Source: Candidatus Edwardsiibacteriota bacterium
Lineage (GTDB): Bacteria > Edwardsbacteria > AC1 > EtOH8
Direction: 5' to 3'
Length of the DNA stretch: 42,148 bases
Assembly (NCBI GenBank): GCA_025453955.1
Contig: JALOPJ010000055.1
Coordinates: forward strand, 1-42,148
Each line of letters starts with the position of its first letter. Position 1 is the stretch's first letter. The position numbers were made by a program, and so were the translations under genes. The notes beneath the pieces are model-generated. The model was not told where the DNA came from, ran no database searches, and saw only the letters and a program-made list of their open reading frames with translations. This document shows, in pieces, positions 16,428 through 25,563 of the stretch.

Positions 16428-17018
16428 ATGAAACACATGACGCCGCTCATCGCGGCGCTCGCCGTTATGGCAGGGCCGTGCCTCGCCGAGATCGCACTGA
16501 CCGGAGGCCCATCCTGGCTGTGGTCGGACGCGCGATCCGGAGCGACCGGACCCGGCATGTCCGTCTCAATACGCCAGTGTGGAGCCCCAATATTCGGTTC
16601 AGATCGGCTGGGGTTCCGGCTGTTCTACGCCCGCATGCCATACCTCTCTTCCAGTCAGTGCCGTGAACGCATTCATATCGGAACGGCATCATTTCACGCA
16701 GGTTTCCATGCCGAGATCGGCCGGTTCACGCTCTCGCTGTTCCCCGGCGTCGGACTCGGCCTGCAAAAGACATGGAAAGATGAGTTTGCGCCAACGGATC
16801 TCGTGGTTTTCGGCGGTGGTGACCGCTGGGGCGATCGTATTTACGCCATCGCGGAGCTTTCGCTTTCACTGCAATACCCTGTCACTCGACATCTGTTCGC
16901 CGGCTGCGAGTTGACTGAACGCGGATATCTGAATCTTCTGGGTAGGATGATCGACCGCTACTCCGGCCCAGAACTGGTCTGCGGCACGAGCCCCTCCCTG
17001 GTGTTCGGATACCGATAG
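16428..17018 (+). CDS. Secreted or outer-membrane protein of unknown function
   Basis: A 196-residue protein with a cleavable signal peptide (PLIAALAVMAGPCLAE). It is followed by alternating hydrophobic and polar strands with many aromatic residues, such as GFRLFYARMPYL and FTLSLFPGVGLGLQKTW. The C-terminus is SLVFGYR, ending in an aromatic-charged pair as in small outer-membrane barrels. This points to an 8-strand-like barrel or envelope protein, though no family is recognised. It follows the QueG-like stop by 4 nt. The Shine-Dalgarno is weak, so ATG 16437 could be the true start. Confidence 0.5.
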   Translation: MKHMTPLIAALAVMAGPCLAEIALTGGPSWLWSDARSGATGPGMSVSIRQCGAPIFGSDRLGFRLFYARMPYLSSSQCRERIHIGTASFHAGFHAEIGRFTLSLFPGVGLGLQKTWKDEFAPTDLVVFGGGDRWGDRIYAIAELSLSLQYPVTRHLFAGCELTERGYLNLLGRMIDRYSGPELVCGTSPSLVFGYR

Positions 17019-17066
17019 AGTGGACATTGTCGTGTTCAACAGGACCCGCCGCCAAGGCGCCAACGA

Positions 17067-17612
17067 ATGACTATGCCCCGACCACCGATGCCGGTCAAGT
17101 ACTTCCTCGGCCTGATCTACTCGCCGCTGGTCAGCCTCTGGCAGCTGGAGCGCGACCTGCTGTCCCGGTTCGACTTCATCGACCAGCGCAGTCCCGTGCT
17201 GGAGTTCGACGCCTTCACGGACTACTACGCCGCGGAGATGGGCCCGCGCCTCTACCGCGCCTGGTGGAGCCTGCACCGGCTGCTGCCCCCCGACCGGCTG
17301 GCTGAGTTCAAGCTGCTCGCCCACGAGCTGGAACAGCGGTACGTCCTGCCGGGCGGCGGCGGCCGCGGCGTCAACATCGACCCCGGCTACCTCAACGAAT
17401 CGCGGCTGGTGCTGGCCTCCTGCAAGGACTTCGCCCACCGCGTCTACCTGGGGCAGGGCGTGTACGCCGAGGTGTCGCTGGTCTACCGCAAGGACGGCTT
17501 CGCCCCGCTGGAATGGACCTACGGCGACTACCAGGCGCCCGAGGCCCTGCGTTTCTTCCAGGCCATGAGGCAGGATTACCGCAAACAGCTGAAAGAGATC
17601 GAACATGACTGA
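17067..17612 (+). CDS. DUF4416 family protein
   Basis: This 181-residue protein has the DUF4416 features: an opening of the VKYFLGLIYS type, SPVLEFDAFTDYYAAEMG near residue 45, and the highly conserved block NIDPGYLNESRLVLASCKDFAHRVYLG with YAEVSLVY near residues 110-145. The family is widespread in deltaproteobacteria and uncultured lineages. Its function is unknown, and no catalytic motif stands out. It overlaps the start of the following membrane protein gene by 8 nt, so the two are likely translated together. Confidence 0.85.
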   Translation: MTMPRPPMPVKYFLGLIYSPLVSLWQLERDLLSRFDFIDQRSPVLEFDAFTDYYAAEMGPRLYRAWWSLHRLLPPDRLAEFKLLAHELEQRYVLPGGGGRGVNIDPGYLNESRLVLASCKDFAHRVYLGQGVYAEVSLVYRKDGFAPLEWTYGDYQAPEALRFFQAMRQDYRKQLKEIEHD

Positions 17613-18036
17613 TCCCGCAGCCGACCACGTATTCGAGTGGACGGTCCACCCGGTCCGGGAATCGATGCCCAAGGCCGTCATCGCCATCGTCTTCCCGGTC
17701 GCGGTCTCGGCGCTGGTGCTGCTGTGGACCCGCTCGGCGTTCTGGTCCGGACTGGGGTTCGTCCTGTTGTTCGCCTCTGAGTTCCCCTTCTTCATCCGGA
17801 CCGTCTACCGGTTCGACGGCGACGGCGTCACCATGAAGCGCGGCGGGGTGACGATCGCCAGGAAATGGGAGCAGGTCCGCAGCTACTATCCCGACCGTAA
17901 CGGGGTCCAGCTCTCGCCCTACTTGAAACCATCCTGGATGGAGAATTTCCGCGGCGTGTATCTGCAGTACGGCAGGCACAAGGAGGAGATACTGGAACAA
18001 CTGGAACAGCGATTGCCACAACCCGCGAAACAATGA
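17605..18036 (+). CDS. Two-helix membrane protein of unknown function
   Basis: A 143-residue protein whose two membrane helices lie around residues 23-60 (AVIAIVFPVAVSALVLLW and SGLGFVLLFASEFPFFI). The soluble tail contains YRFDGDGVTMKRGGVTIARKWEQV, reminiscent of bacterial PH-like (bPH / YcxB) strands that sit beside the membrane. No family could be named with confidence. It overlaps the DUF4416 gene by 8 nt. Its 3' end abuts the left end of the GIY-YIG element: its stop TGA is at 18034-18036, and the repeat begins at 18036. Confidence 0.6.
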   Translation: MTDPAADHVFEWTVHPVRESMPKAVIAIVFPVAVSALVLLWTRSAFWSGLGFVLLFASEFPFFIRTVYRFDGDGVTMKRGGVTIARKWEQVRSYYPDRNGVQLSPYLKPSWMENFRGVYLQYGRHKEEILEQLEQRLPQPAKQ

Positions 18037-18485
18037 ATGTCATCCCGAGAATGCCCTCTTGCCTTACCAACCGAGGGATGGCACTGCAACAACCCATGAT
18101 AAAATGTCATCCCGGGATTGCATTCCCGCCCTGCGAACTGAGGGATGGCTCATCAAGATATGCATGATTATTATGCCTACATCCACGCCAACAATGACGA
18201 AGTCCTCTACATTGGCGTGACCAATGATCTGCGGCGCAGGATTTACGAGCACAAGACCAAGCTTATTCCCGGTTTTAGCAAAACACATACCTGCGATAGA
18301 TTGATCCACTTCGAGCATTTCACTGACATTAAGTATGCCATCGCTCGCGAAATACAACTAAAGCGGTGGCGTCATTCCAAGAAAGTGGTATTGATCGAAC
18401 TGAATAACAAACAATGGCGTGAAATACCTGTATGATGCATCACCCTTCTATTTGACAGGCATGCTGCTTTTCTCAGGGTGACATT
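18036..18485. mobile_element. GIY-YIG element with imperfect terminal inverted repeats
   Basis: The left end reads AATGTCATCCCGAGA (18036-18050) and the right end, reverse-complemented, reads AATGTCACCCTGAGA (18471-18485): 13 of 15 positions match. Inside, a 47-nt unit is repeated directly at 18036-18082 and 18103-18149 with about 10 differences. The second copy runs into the start of the GIY-YIG gene. The element is clearly more AT-rich than its flanks. This suggests a small mobile unit; no target-site duplication is obvious. Confidence 0.55.
18145..18435 (+). CDS. Single-domain GIY-YIG nuclease
   Basis: This is a 96-residue protein consisting only of a GIY-YIG nuclease domain. It has YYAYIHANND (the GIY strand), VLYIGVTNDLRRRIYEHK (the YIG strand and catalytic Arg), and the metal-binding Glu E69 in AREIQLKRWRH. 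It resembles the small COG2827-type proteins related to the UvrC N-terminal domain. Such proteins can cut DNA at a single strand, but the biological role of this group is unknown. The start is uncertain: ATG 18145 lies inside the repeat, and ATG 18160 would better match relatives that begin just before the GIY strand. It is enclosed by inverted repeats, and its AT-rich codons point to transfer. Confidence 0.75.
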   Translation: MAHQDMHDYYAYIHANNDEVLYIGVTNDLRRRIYEHKTKLIPGFSKTHTCDRLIHFEHFTDIKYAIAREIQLKRWRHSKKVVLIELNNKQWREIPV

Positions 18486-18507
18486 CATAAGGTTCGTTAG
18501 GAGATCC

Positions 18508-21252
18508 ATGAAGAATCTGTTTTCCCTTATCGCTTCCTGCCTTCTGCTTTCCTCACTCGGTTTTGCCTGGCAGCAGCGCGTGGCCTACGACATCGACGTC
18601 ACGCTGGACACAACGGCCCACTGGCTGCACGGCAGCGAGCGGCTGACCTACTGGAACAACTCACCGGACACGCTGCGCTCCGTGTGGTTCCACCTCTATC
18701 CCAACGCCTACAAGGACCTGGGCACCGCCCTGGCCGTCGAGGCCGAGGCCTTCCATGATTACCGCGGCCGCCGCCTGGCGGATCGTGACCGGGGGTTCAT
18801 CGAGATCAGCGCCATCCGCGCCGGCGGCGCGGCGCTGGCCCTGCGGCCCGGTGCCGACATCACCTCGGCCTGCTGCGACCTGCCGGCCCCGCTGGCCCCC
18901 GGCGACTCGCTGACGTTCGACATCGTTTTCGGCGTCAAGCTGCCGGCAATCGTCTCGAGGCTTGGCCACCAGGGCACGCACTATGAGATCTCCCAGTGGT
19001 ATCCCAAGATCGCCGTCTACGACGAGCTGGGCTGGCACGCCGACGGATACCACTACATCGGCGAGTTCTACGGCGAGTACGGGTCGTTCTCCGTCGGCAT
19101 CACGGCGCCGCGGGGCACGGTGATCGGCGCCACCGGCGACGAGATCGGCGGCACCGCCGACAGCGATTCCACAAACAACGGATCAACAAGCAATGACCCA
19201 ACCGAGTATTTTCTCTTCTGTGCCGAGAATGTCCACGACTTCGCCTGGTGCGCCGACGCCAAGTACGTCGTGACCGAGGAACTGCACCACGGCGTGCAGG
19301 TCAGGGTGCTGGCCCTGCCGCGCGACACGGTCAAATGGAAGAACGTGATGCAGTACGCCAAGGACGCCCTGGACTACTACGGCAAATGGTACGGTCCCTA
19401 TCCCTATGCGACCCTGACGGTCTGCGACGGGTCGATGCGGGCCGGCGGCGGCATGGAGTACCCAAATCTGGTGATCGTCTCCTCGGGCGAGGACAAGTTC
19501 ACCCGGTCGCTGGAGAACGTGGTGATGCACGAGATCGGCCACCAGTGGTTCTACGGCGTGCTGGGCAACGACGAGATGGACGAGGCCTGGCTGGACGAGG
19601 GCATCAAGCATCAACAGCTTCTCCGAGGAGCGCTATTTCGAGGAGAAGTACGGCCCCGAGGGCAACCTGCTGGCCAAGCCGCGGGCCCGCCGCTGGCTGC
19701 CGGAGCTGACCGACCGCTACGTCGGACGGATGCTGTACCACCTGTTCTCCGCCAGCCGGATGGAGCAGCCGGTGCTGACCCGCGCCTGCGAGGTGCGCGA
19801 ACCGGCCCTCTACGCCGCCATCGCCTACAAGAAACCGGCGATGATGATGTGGTGGTGGGGGTCATCGACAGCGTGGCGAAAAGGGATGTCCGGCCGTATT
19901 TCATGCCGATGCTCACCACCGCCGATCGCTGCGACTACGCCATCGCCTCGGTGGAGCGGGTCGAGCAACAGCGTGACCTCTACCGGGTCCGCCTCCAGCG
20001 GCAGGACAGCCTGGCGCTGCCGGTGTCGCTGCGGCTGACCGACGCCATCGCCAAGACCTACGACGTCCGCTGGAGCGGTACGCAGCGCGACACCGCGTTC
20101 TACCTGCAGACCGACGGCGCGCTGAACGCCGCCGTGCTGGACCCCGACGGGACGCTGCCCGAGACCGAACGCTTCGACAATCACTGGCCGAGGCGGTATT
20201 CCTTCACCCTGCTGCCCCGCCTGCCGTCGTTCGATTCATATCAGATGTGGGCCGTGCCGCTGCCGTGGTACGACGCGGTCAACGGGTTCCGGCTGGGCGC
20301 CATCCTGCACGGCGGCTACCTGGCCGACGGCGGCCCAATGACTGGCCGGCACCAGTGGACGGTGGTCCCCTACTGGGGCTTCAAGTCGCGGCAACTGAGC
20401 TTCAGCGCCGACTACCAGACGCCGGTCACCTCGCTGCCGATGCCGCCGCGGGTCTACGTTTCGGCCGGCAAGGCGTTCGACCTGGGCTGGGCCCGGCTGG
20501 GGCTGCGCCGGGCCTGGGGCCGGGCGTTGATGGCCCCGGAGCAGCGGTTCGACCTGCGGCTGTCCTACGACCGGGTGATCGACACGGCGCGGTTCTGGGA
20601 CTGGCGCGACATCGAGCCCGGGGAGTGCTGGATCGCGTCGGCCGAGCGCGGCTTCGTCCACTCGGAGTGGCTGCTGGGGTCGGACCTGCGGCTGGCCGCG
20701 GCCGCGGGTCTGAGCAACACGCCCGGCGCCGGCATGCGGAACTTCATGCGGACCGAGGCCGAGGAGCGGGCCTACCTGCGGTTCGGCAGGTACGTGCGGG
20801 TCGATCTGCGGGCCATCATCGGCCAGCTGGCCGGCGACCCGCCGGCCCAGGAGCAGTACTTCCTGTCCGGCGGCTTTCGCACCACGGGTTTCGACGACAT
20901 GATCGTCTCCTACCGGGGCTGGTGGTCGGCCCAGCAGCGGTACCACGTCGACGGCGGCGCCAACCTGCCGGGATACGCCGGCCGCCATATCCGCGGCACC
21001 ACGGTGGTGGCTGCGACCGTGTCGCTGCCGGTCCACCGGACCCCGGTCAGCCTTTTCGCCGGCGCCGGGCAGGTGCTGGACGACTGGACGGAGTTCAACC
21101 CCGGCGCGGTCATGGCCAACGCCGGTCTGGACCTGCGGTTGCCCGGCGTCCGGCTGCTGCTGCCGCTGTGGATCAACCGTCCGGAACCCGGCCAACGGCG
21201 GTTCGACTGGCGCTGGAAGATCGGCATCGGCGGGGCGATCAAGATCGGATGA
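18508..21252 (+). pseudogene. M1-family metallopeptidase fused to an outer-membrane barrel, disrupted
   Basis: The start at ATG 18508 has AGGAGA upstream and a signal peptide ending near SLGFAWQQ. The M1 (gluzincin) domain includes GGGMEYPN at about residues 313-320 and the zinc site HEIGH (341-345) with E364, so zinc ligands are intact. Beyond residue ~560 the sequence becomes a long strand-rich region (VPLPWYDAVNGFRLGAIL, and a C-terminal WKIGIGGAIKIG) that looks like an outer-membrane beta-barrel. Between 19608 and about 19860 the frame is wrong. A 7-bp tandem duplication shifts it, and a later deletion brings it back. The normal frame there reads INSFSEERYFEEKYGPEG and LYAAIAYKKPAMMM. The real protein would lack about 35 residues and have ~80 scrambled ones. 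Confidence 0.75.
19601..19614. repeat. 7-bp tandem duplication inside the M1 peptidase gene
   Basis: GCATCAA occurs twice in a row at 19601-19607 and 19608-19614. Removing one copy restores the reading DEGINSFSEERYFEEK, which is the expected continuation after the zinc-binding glutamate region. Confidence 0.85.
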
Positions 21253-21269
21253 GCGATCGTGATGGCTGG

Positions 21270-21313
21270 ACAATAGAAACGGGCGGTCAGCAATGACCGC
21301 CCGTTTCTATTGT
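21270..21313. terminator. Strong hairpin between convergent genes
   Basis: A perfect 20-bp stem (21270-21289 with 21294-21313) is closed by a GCAA tetraloop. It lies 18 nt after the M1 stop and 46 nt before the stop of the opposite-strand SurA-like gene. It can end transcripts from both sides, although there is no long T-run. Confidence 0.85.
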
Positions 21314-21359
21314 ATGCCGAAAATGCTCCGTGTCTCCGTGCCTCCGTGGCAAAACAGTA

Positions 21360-22637
21360 TTACAAGCTCCGCTCGATGAAGTGCTTGGTCTTGAGGTCCT
21401 TCATCCAGCTGTTGTACTCGTCCTGCATCTTCTTGTTCTTGAGGTACTCGGTGAGCTGCTCCTTGACGCTCTCGAACGTGGCCTCCCGGGCCGGCTCGCG
21501 CTTCAGCAGCTTGATCAGATGGTAGCCGGTCTCGGTCTCGATCACGTCCGAGATGTCGCCCTCCTTCAGCACCGCCAGCTCGTCCTTGACCTGCGGCGGG
21601 AAGGCGTCCACCGGCACCAGCCCCAGGTCGCCGCCCTTGGCCTTGGAGTCGGTGTCGTCGGAATAGGTCTTGGCCACCTGGCCGAAGTCCTCCTTGCCGT
21701 CCACGATCCGGCCGCGCAGGCCGGCGGCGGTCTTGCTGGCCTTGGCGATGTCGGCGTCGCCCGGCGTCACCCGGATCAGGATGTGGGCGGCGTGCACCTG
21801 GTCGTCCTTCCGCTCCAGCAGCTTGATGATGTGGAAGCCGAACGGCGACAGGAACGGGTCGGACACCTGGCCCGGCTTCAGCGAGAACGCCACCTGCTCG
21901 AACTGCGGCACCATGGCGTTGCGGCCGAACCAGCCCAGGTCGCCGCCGCGAGCGGCCGACTGGGGGTCCTGCGAATACTTGGCGGCCACGTCGGCGAACC
22001 TCTTCTTGGCCCGCAGTTGGGCCAGCACGGTGCGCATCTTGGCCTGGGCGGCGCCCTGGGCGGCCGCGCCCGGCTTGACCGCGATCAGGATGTGCTGGAG
22101 CTGGACTTTCTCCGGCTCGTTGGGGATCGAATCCTTGTGCGAAGCGAAGAACGCCGCCACCTCCTTGGAGGTGGGGTTGGTCACCCGGGGCCGGATCTTC
22201 AGGTCGATCAGCCGCTGGATGGTCATTCGCTCGCGGGTGTCGCCGCGGTATTTCTCCTTCAGTTTGTCCAGCGTGGTGCCCTCGCGCCGCAGTACTGCCT
22301 TGAAGCTGTCCTCGCTGGGAAAATTGCGCCGCAGGTTCTCGATCGCCTGGCCGATCTGCTCCTCGACCTCGGCCTCGGATACTTTCACCGACTCGCGCTG
22401 GGCCTCCAGCACCATCAGCTTGCCCTCGATCAGGTTCTCCAGCGCCGCCGTGCGCAGCGAGTCGTCCGGCGTCGGGTCGCCCGGGGCCTGCAGCCGGTAG
22501 AGCTGGACCTGGCGCTCGACCTCGCTCTTCATGATGATGTCCTCGCCCACCTTGCCCACGATGGTGTCCAGGGGATCGGCGGCGAACAGGGTGCCCGCCA
22601 GGGCCAGGATGATCGAGGCGGTTCTCAGCAATTTCAT
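21360..22637 (-). CDS. SurA-like periplasmic chaperone with two parvulin domains
   Basis: This 425-residue protein begins with a signal peptide ([17 protein letters not shown]). An N-terminal SurA-type helical chaperone region (residues 25-165) is followed by two parvulin PPIase domains. The first (about 175-285) carries [22 protein letters not shown] and [12 protein letters not shown]. The second (about 290-395) carries [28 protein letters not shown] and [13 protein letters not shown]. This is the layout of SurA, which escorts outer-membrane proteins through the periplasm and catalyses Xaa-Pro isomerisation. It is the third gene of a PPIase operon transcribed from about 25432. Calling it surA is reasonable, but three paralogues are present, so I leave the symbol empty. 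Confidence 0.85.
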   Translation of the reverse strand: MKLLRTASIILALAGTLFAADPLDTIVGKVGEDIIMKSEVERQVQLYRLQAPGDPTPDDSLRTAALENLIEGKLMVLEAQRESVKVSEAEVEEQIGQAIENLRRNFPSEDSFKAVLRREGTTLDKLKEKYRGDTRERMTIQRLIDLKIRPRVTNPTSKEVAAFFASHKDSIPNEPEKVQLQHILIAVKPGAAAQGAAQAKMRTVLAQLRAKKRFADVAAKYSQDPQSAARGGDLGWFGRNAMVPQFEQVAFSLKPGQVSDPFLSPFGFHIIKLLERKDDQVHAAHILIRVTPGDADIAKASKTAAGLRGRIVDGKEDFGQVAKTYSDDTDSKAKGGDLGLVPVDAFPPQVKDELAVLKEGDISDVIETETGYHLIKLLKREPAREATFESVKEQLTEYLKNKKMQDEYNSWMKDLKTKHFIERSL

Positions 22638-22695
22638 GGATGTCCTTCCTGGTTGCGTTCCGCTCCCGGCCGCGTCCGGCGGCCGGGCAGCGCGG

Positions 22696-23547
22696 TCATT
22701 TCAGCAGTTCGGGGTGCTTGACCACGGCGGCCTTGGCCTGCAGGCTGTCGAACAGCTGCTCCAGCAGCCGCCGCTGGCGGGCGATGGTCAGGCCGCCGAT
22801 CAGGTCCTCCTTGATGTCGTCGAACTTGACCGTCTGCCAGGCCGGGCGGCGGTCCACCGCCTTGATCACCTGGTAGGCGTTGGCGATCTTGACCGGCTCG
22901 CTGACCTTGCCCTTGGCCAGCGCGAAGATCTTCTCCTCCAGCTCGAAGTCGATCCGCTTGTCGCCGCGCAGCAGGTAGGCCGGCAGCTCGCCGCCGCTGG
23001 CCGCCGTGTTCCGGGCCAGTGACCGCTCGCGGGCCAGCTTGGCGAAATCGGCCCCGTTGTCCAGCGCGGCCTTGACGGCGTCGGCATCGGCCTTGGTGGC
23101 CACCACGATCTCGGCCAGCTTGACCTCGGTCTGGTACTCCTGCTCGTGGGCCGTGAAGTACTCCCTGGCCTCGGCCTCGGTCACCGCCACGTCGGCCAGC
23201 GCGCGCTTCTCCATTTCGTTCATCAGGATGATCTTGGGCCACTCCTTCAGCACCTTGGCGATCTTGGGCTCCTTGTGGACGCCGCGCTTGAGGGCCTCCT
23301 GGTAGAGCAGCTCGGTGCGCACCCACTGCTTGATGGCCTCGTCCTTGTTGGCGGCGATCCAGGCCTCCTTGTAGGCGGGCTGCATCCCGGCGAACTCCTG
23401 GGGCAGCATGTCGTAGAAATCCTGGTCGGTCAGCGCCGCCTTGTTGACCCGGGCGATCACCTGTCCCTTGGACCCTGTCTTGCCGCAGCCTGCCAGCGCC
23501 ACCGCGCTGGCGGCGACCAGCGCCGCGATGACGAGCCGCTTCATCAT
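22696..23547 (-). CDS. Parvulin-type PPIase lipoprotein (PrsA-like)
   Basis: The 283-residue protein has a lipoprotein signal (ALAGC, Cys 21). A SurA/PrsA-like N-terminal helical region and a single degenerate parvulin domain follow ([49 protein letters not shown]). Lipid-anchored parvulins act as foldases for proteins crossing the periplasm. The start ATG overlaps the stop of the 612-residue parvulin upstream (23544-23547), and SurA follows 58 nt later. The active-site His of classic parvulins is not obvious, so a mainly chaperone role is possible. Confidence 0.8.
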   Translation of the reverse strand: MMKRLVIAALVAASAVALAGCGKTGSKGQVIARVNKAALTDQDFYDMLPQEFAGMQPAYKEAWIAANKDEAIKQWVRTELLYQEALKRGVHKEPKIAKVLKEWPKIILMNEMEKRALADVAVTEAEAREYFTAHEQEYQTEVKLAEIVVATKADADAVKAALDNGADFAKLARERSLARNTAASGGELPAYLLRGDKRIDFELEEKIFALAKGKVSEPVKIANAYQVIKAVDRRPAWQTVKFDDIKEDLIGGLTIARQRRLLEQLFDSLQAKAAVVKHPELLK

Positions 23548-25382
23548 TCCGCTTCCTTCTGTTGCCCGGCGGCCGCCAGCAGCCGCTGGTCGACCGTGAC
23601 CGGGTATTTCCCCTTGAGCTCGGCGATCAGCTGCTGGAACAGCTGATCGTGCTGGCGCTGCATCAGCATGCTGCGCGCCTGGTCCTTGACCTCGTCGAAC
23701 CGGGGCTGGCGCGCCGCGTCGCGCTTGGAAACCTTGATCACGGCGTAGCCGCCCCGGGACGGGAACGGCTGGGAGACCGTGTTCAGCGGCAGCGCGAAGG
23801 CGCGGGCCGCCACCTCCGGCGCCGGCGGGAAATCGCGGGGGATCGGCCCCACGTAGCCGCCGGCCTGCCGCGACTCGTCGATCGAGCGCTCCCGGGCCAC
23901 CGCCCCGAAGTTCGCCCCCTGCCGCACCGCGGCGGCGGCCGCGGCGGCCTCGGCCTCGGTCCTGGTCACGATCAGGTCGACGTAGGCCAGGGCCGGCCGG
24001 TAGAACTCCTTGTCGTTCTGCTTGAAGTACTGCGCCACCTCGTCGTCGCCGACGCCGACCTTGTCCTGCACCTGGCGCTGGTAGACCATGCCGGCCAGCT
24101 TGTCGGTGCGCTTCAGCAGCAGGTGCCGCTTGACCTTGGGCAGGCGCTCCAGGCCCAGGCTGCGGGCCCGGTCCGCCAGCAGCCGGCGCGACACGATCCG
24201 CTCGGCGTACTTCAGCACGCTGTCGGCGCTGGCGAGGTCCATCCCGTTGCGGAAGAAGAACACCGCACCGTCGGCCAGGTCGGCGCTGGTGAGCGTCCCG
24301 CCCTTGTAGCTGGCCGCGGCGCGCGTCATCTCGTCCGGCGACAGGGCCGGGAACGGCTGGACGCCCCCGCCGTACTGGCTGCGTTGCCGCTCGGCCAGCA
24401 GCGCCACGGTCCCGCTGTCGACGGTGATCCTGGCCTTGGCCAGCAGGTCGGACACGTACTGCTTGGCCTGCTCGCCGGCCTTGGCGTAGGACTGCTGGTC
24501 CAGCTGCATCTTCAGCCGGTCCTTGATCTGGTCGAACGGCGGCAGCTCGGTCTTCTTGGTGGAATCGACGAAGATGATGTGGTAGCCGTAGGGTGTCTTC
24601 ACCGGCGCGCTCATCTGTCCCGGCTTGAGGCCGAAGGCGGCGTCCTGGAACGGCTCGAACCCGGGCGCCACCTGGCCCCAGCCGAACCAGTAGAGGTCGC
24701 CGCCCTTGGCCGCGGTCATTGCCTCCTGCGACCGCTGGTTGGCGACGATCATGAACCGCTCGCGCAGCGTGGCGCCGGACACGGTCCGTTTCTCCAGTTT
24801 GGTCCCCGCCGGGATCTGGTTGGGTTCGGACGGCGCGGCCTGGCCCGGTGCCTGGGCCGGATCGGGCACCAGCACCTCCTCATCGAAGGTCTTGCCCGCG
24901 AACTGGCGTTCGAACATTTTCCGGTCGCGCACCGCCGCGGCCAGCTCCTTGGCCTCGGCCTCGGTCTTGGTCACGATGTGCCGAGCCCGCACCTGCACGC
25001 CCAGCTTGGCGTAGAGGTCCTTCACCGCGCGGTCGCTGGCCCGGTTCTTCTTGAGGAACTCCTCGCGGTACAGCCAGTCGAGCAGCACGTTGTTGGCGAT
25101 CTCGGCCAGCTCGCGGGCGGTCTGGGGGTCCTTGTCGTAGCCCCGGGCCAGCGCCTCGCAGTACATCAGCTTCTCGTCCACCAGCTGGTCCAGCAGCTTG
25201 CGCTTGGCGGACGACACCTCCGCGGTGTCCTTGGCCATGGCCGGCGCCTGGTAATATTGCTCGAACTCGGCGACGGTCACCTTCTGTTTCCCCACCCGGG
25301 CGATCGCGCGGTCGCCGCGGGAACAGGAAACCGCCGCCACGGCCAGACCGACGGCCACGGCGGCAATCAGCATGCGTTTCAT
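23544..25382 (-). CDS. Large PpiD/SurA-like PPIase lipoprotein with two parvulin-like domains
   Basis: This 612-residue protein has a lipoprotein signal (AAVSC, Cys 20). The first parvulin-like domain lies around residues 130-280 (VRARHIVTKTEAEAKEL, AKGGDLYWFGWGQVAPG, TPYGYHIIFVD). A helical linker follows, and a second domain lies around 460-570 (ALAYVDLIVTRTEAEA, AGGYVGPIPRDFPP, RGGYAVIKVSKRD). This fits the periplasmic PpiD/SurA group. It is the first gene of a three-PPIase operon and has a clear AGGGGA ribosome binding site. The promoter lies 50-80 nt upstream with a palindrome in its spacer. Confidence 0.85.
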   Translation of the reverse strand: MKRMLIAAVAVGLAVAAVSCSRGDRAIARVGKQKVTVAEFEQYYQAPAMAKDTAEVSSAKRKLLDQLVDEKLMYCEALARGYDKDPQTARELAEIANNVLLDWLYREEFLKKNRASDRAVKDLYAKLGVQVRARHIVTKTEAEAKELAAAVRDRKMFERQFAGKTFDEEVLVPDPAQAPGQAAPSEPNQIPAGTKLEKRTVSGATLRERFMIVANQRSQEAMTAAKGGDLYWFGWGQVAPGFEPFQDAAFGLKPGQMSAPVKTPYGYHIIFVDSTKKTELPPFDQIKDRLKMQLDQQSYAKAGEQAKQYVSDLLAKARITVDSGTVALLAERQRSQYGGGVQPFPALSPDEMTRAAASYKGGTLTSADLADGAVFFFRNGMDLASADSVLKYAERIVSRRLLADRARSLGLERLPKVKRHLLLKRTDKLAGMVYQRQVQDKVGVGDDEVAQYFKQNDKEFYRPALAYVDLIVTRTEAEAAAAAAAVRQGANFGAVARERSIDESRQAGGYVGPIPRDFPPAPEVAARAFALPLNTVSQPFPSRGGYAVIKVSKRDAARQPRFDEVKDQARSMLMQRQHDQLFQQLIAELKGKYPVTVDQRLLAAAGQQKEAE

Positions 25383-25432
25383 TCGTTCGATCCCCTGCTT
25401 GAGTTATCGTTAAAAAACAACCGCAAGCAGTA

Positions 25433-25461
25433 AGTTTAACACATATATATGTGGTTTTCAA
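25433..25461 (-). promoter_or_regulatory. Sigma-70-type promoter of the PPIase operon with a palindrome in the spacer
   Basis: On the minus strand TTGAAA (25456-25461) and TAAACT (25433-25438) are separated by 17 bp. The spacer contains the perfect 14-bp palindrome CACATATATATGTG at 25440-25453, a good place for a regulator. The gene starts at 25382. The region is strikingly AT-rich for this genome. Confidence 0.6.
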
Positions 25462-25563
25462 TACAATTCTATATTAGCGGAATCGTTTGAATGCCAATGG
25501 GTTAGCATTTATCGACCCCTTGGGTGATCTACTGTCGCCCCGCTGACGCATATACATACGGCG

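Noticed and set aside
18452-18457. A perfect TTGACA upstream of the M1 gene
   Set aside because: No -10-like hexamer lies 15-19 bp downstream, so it was not called a promoter.
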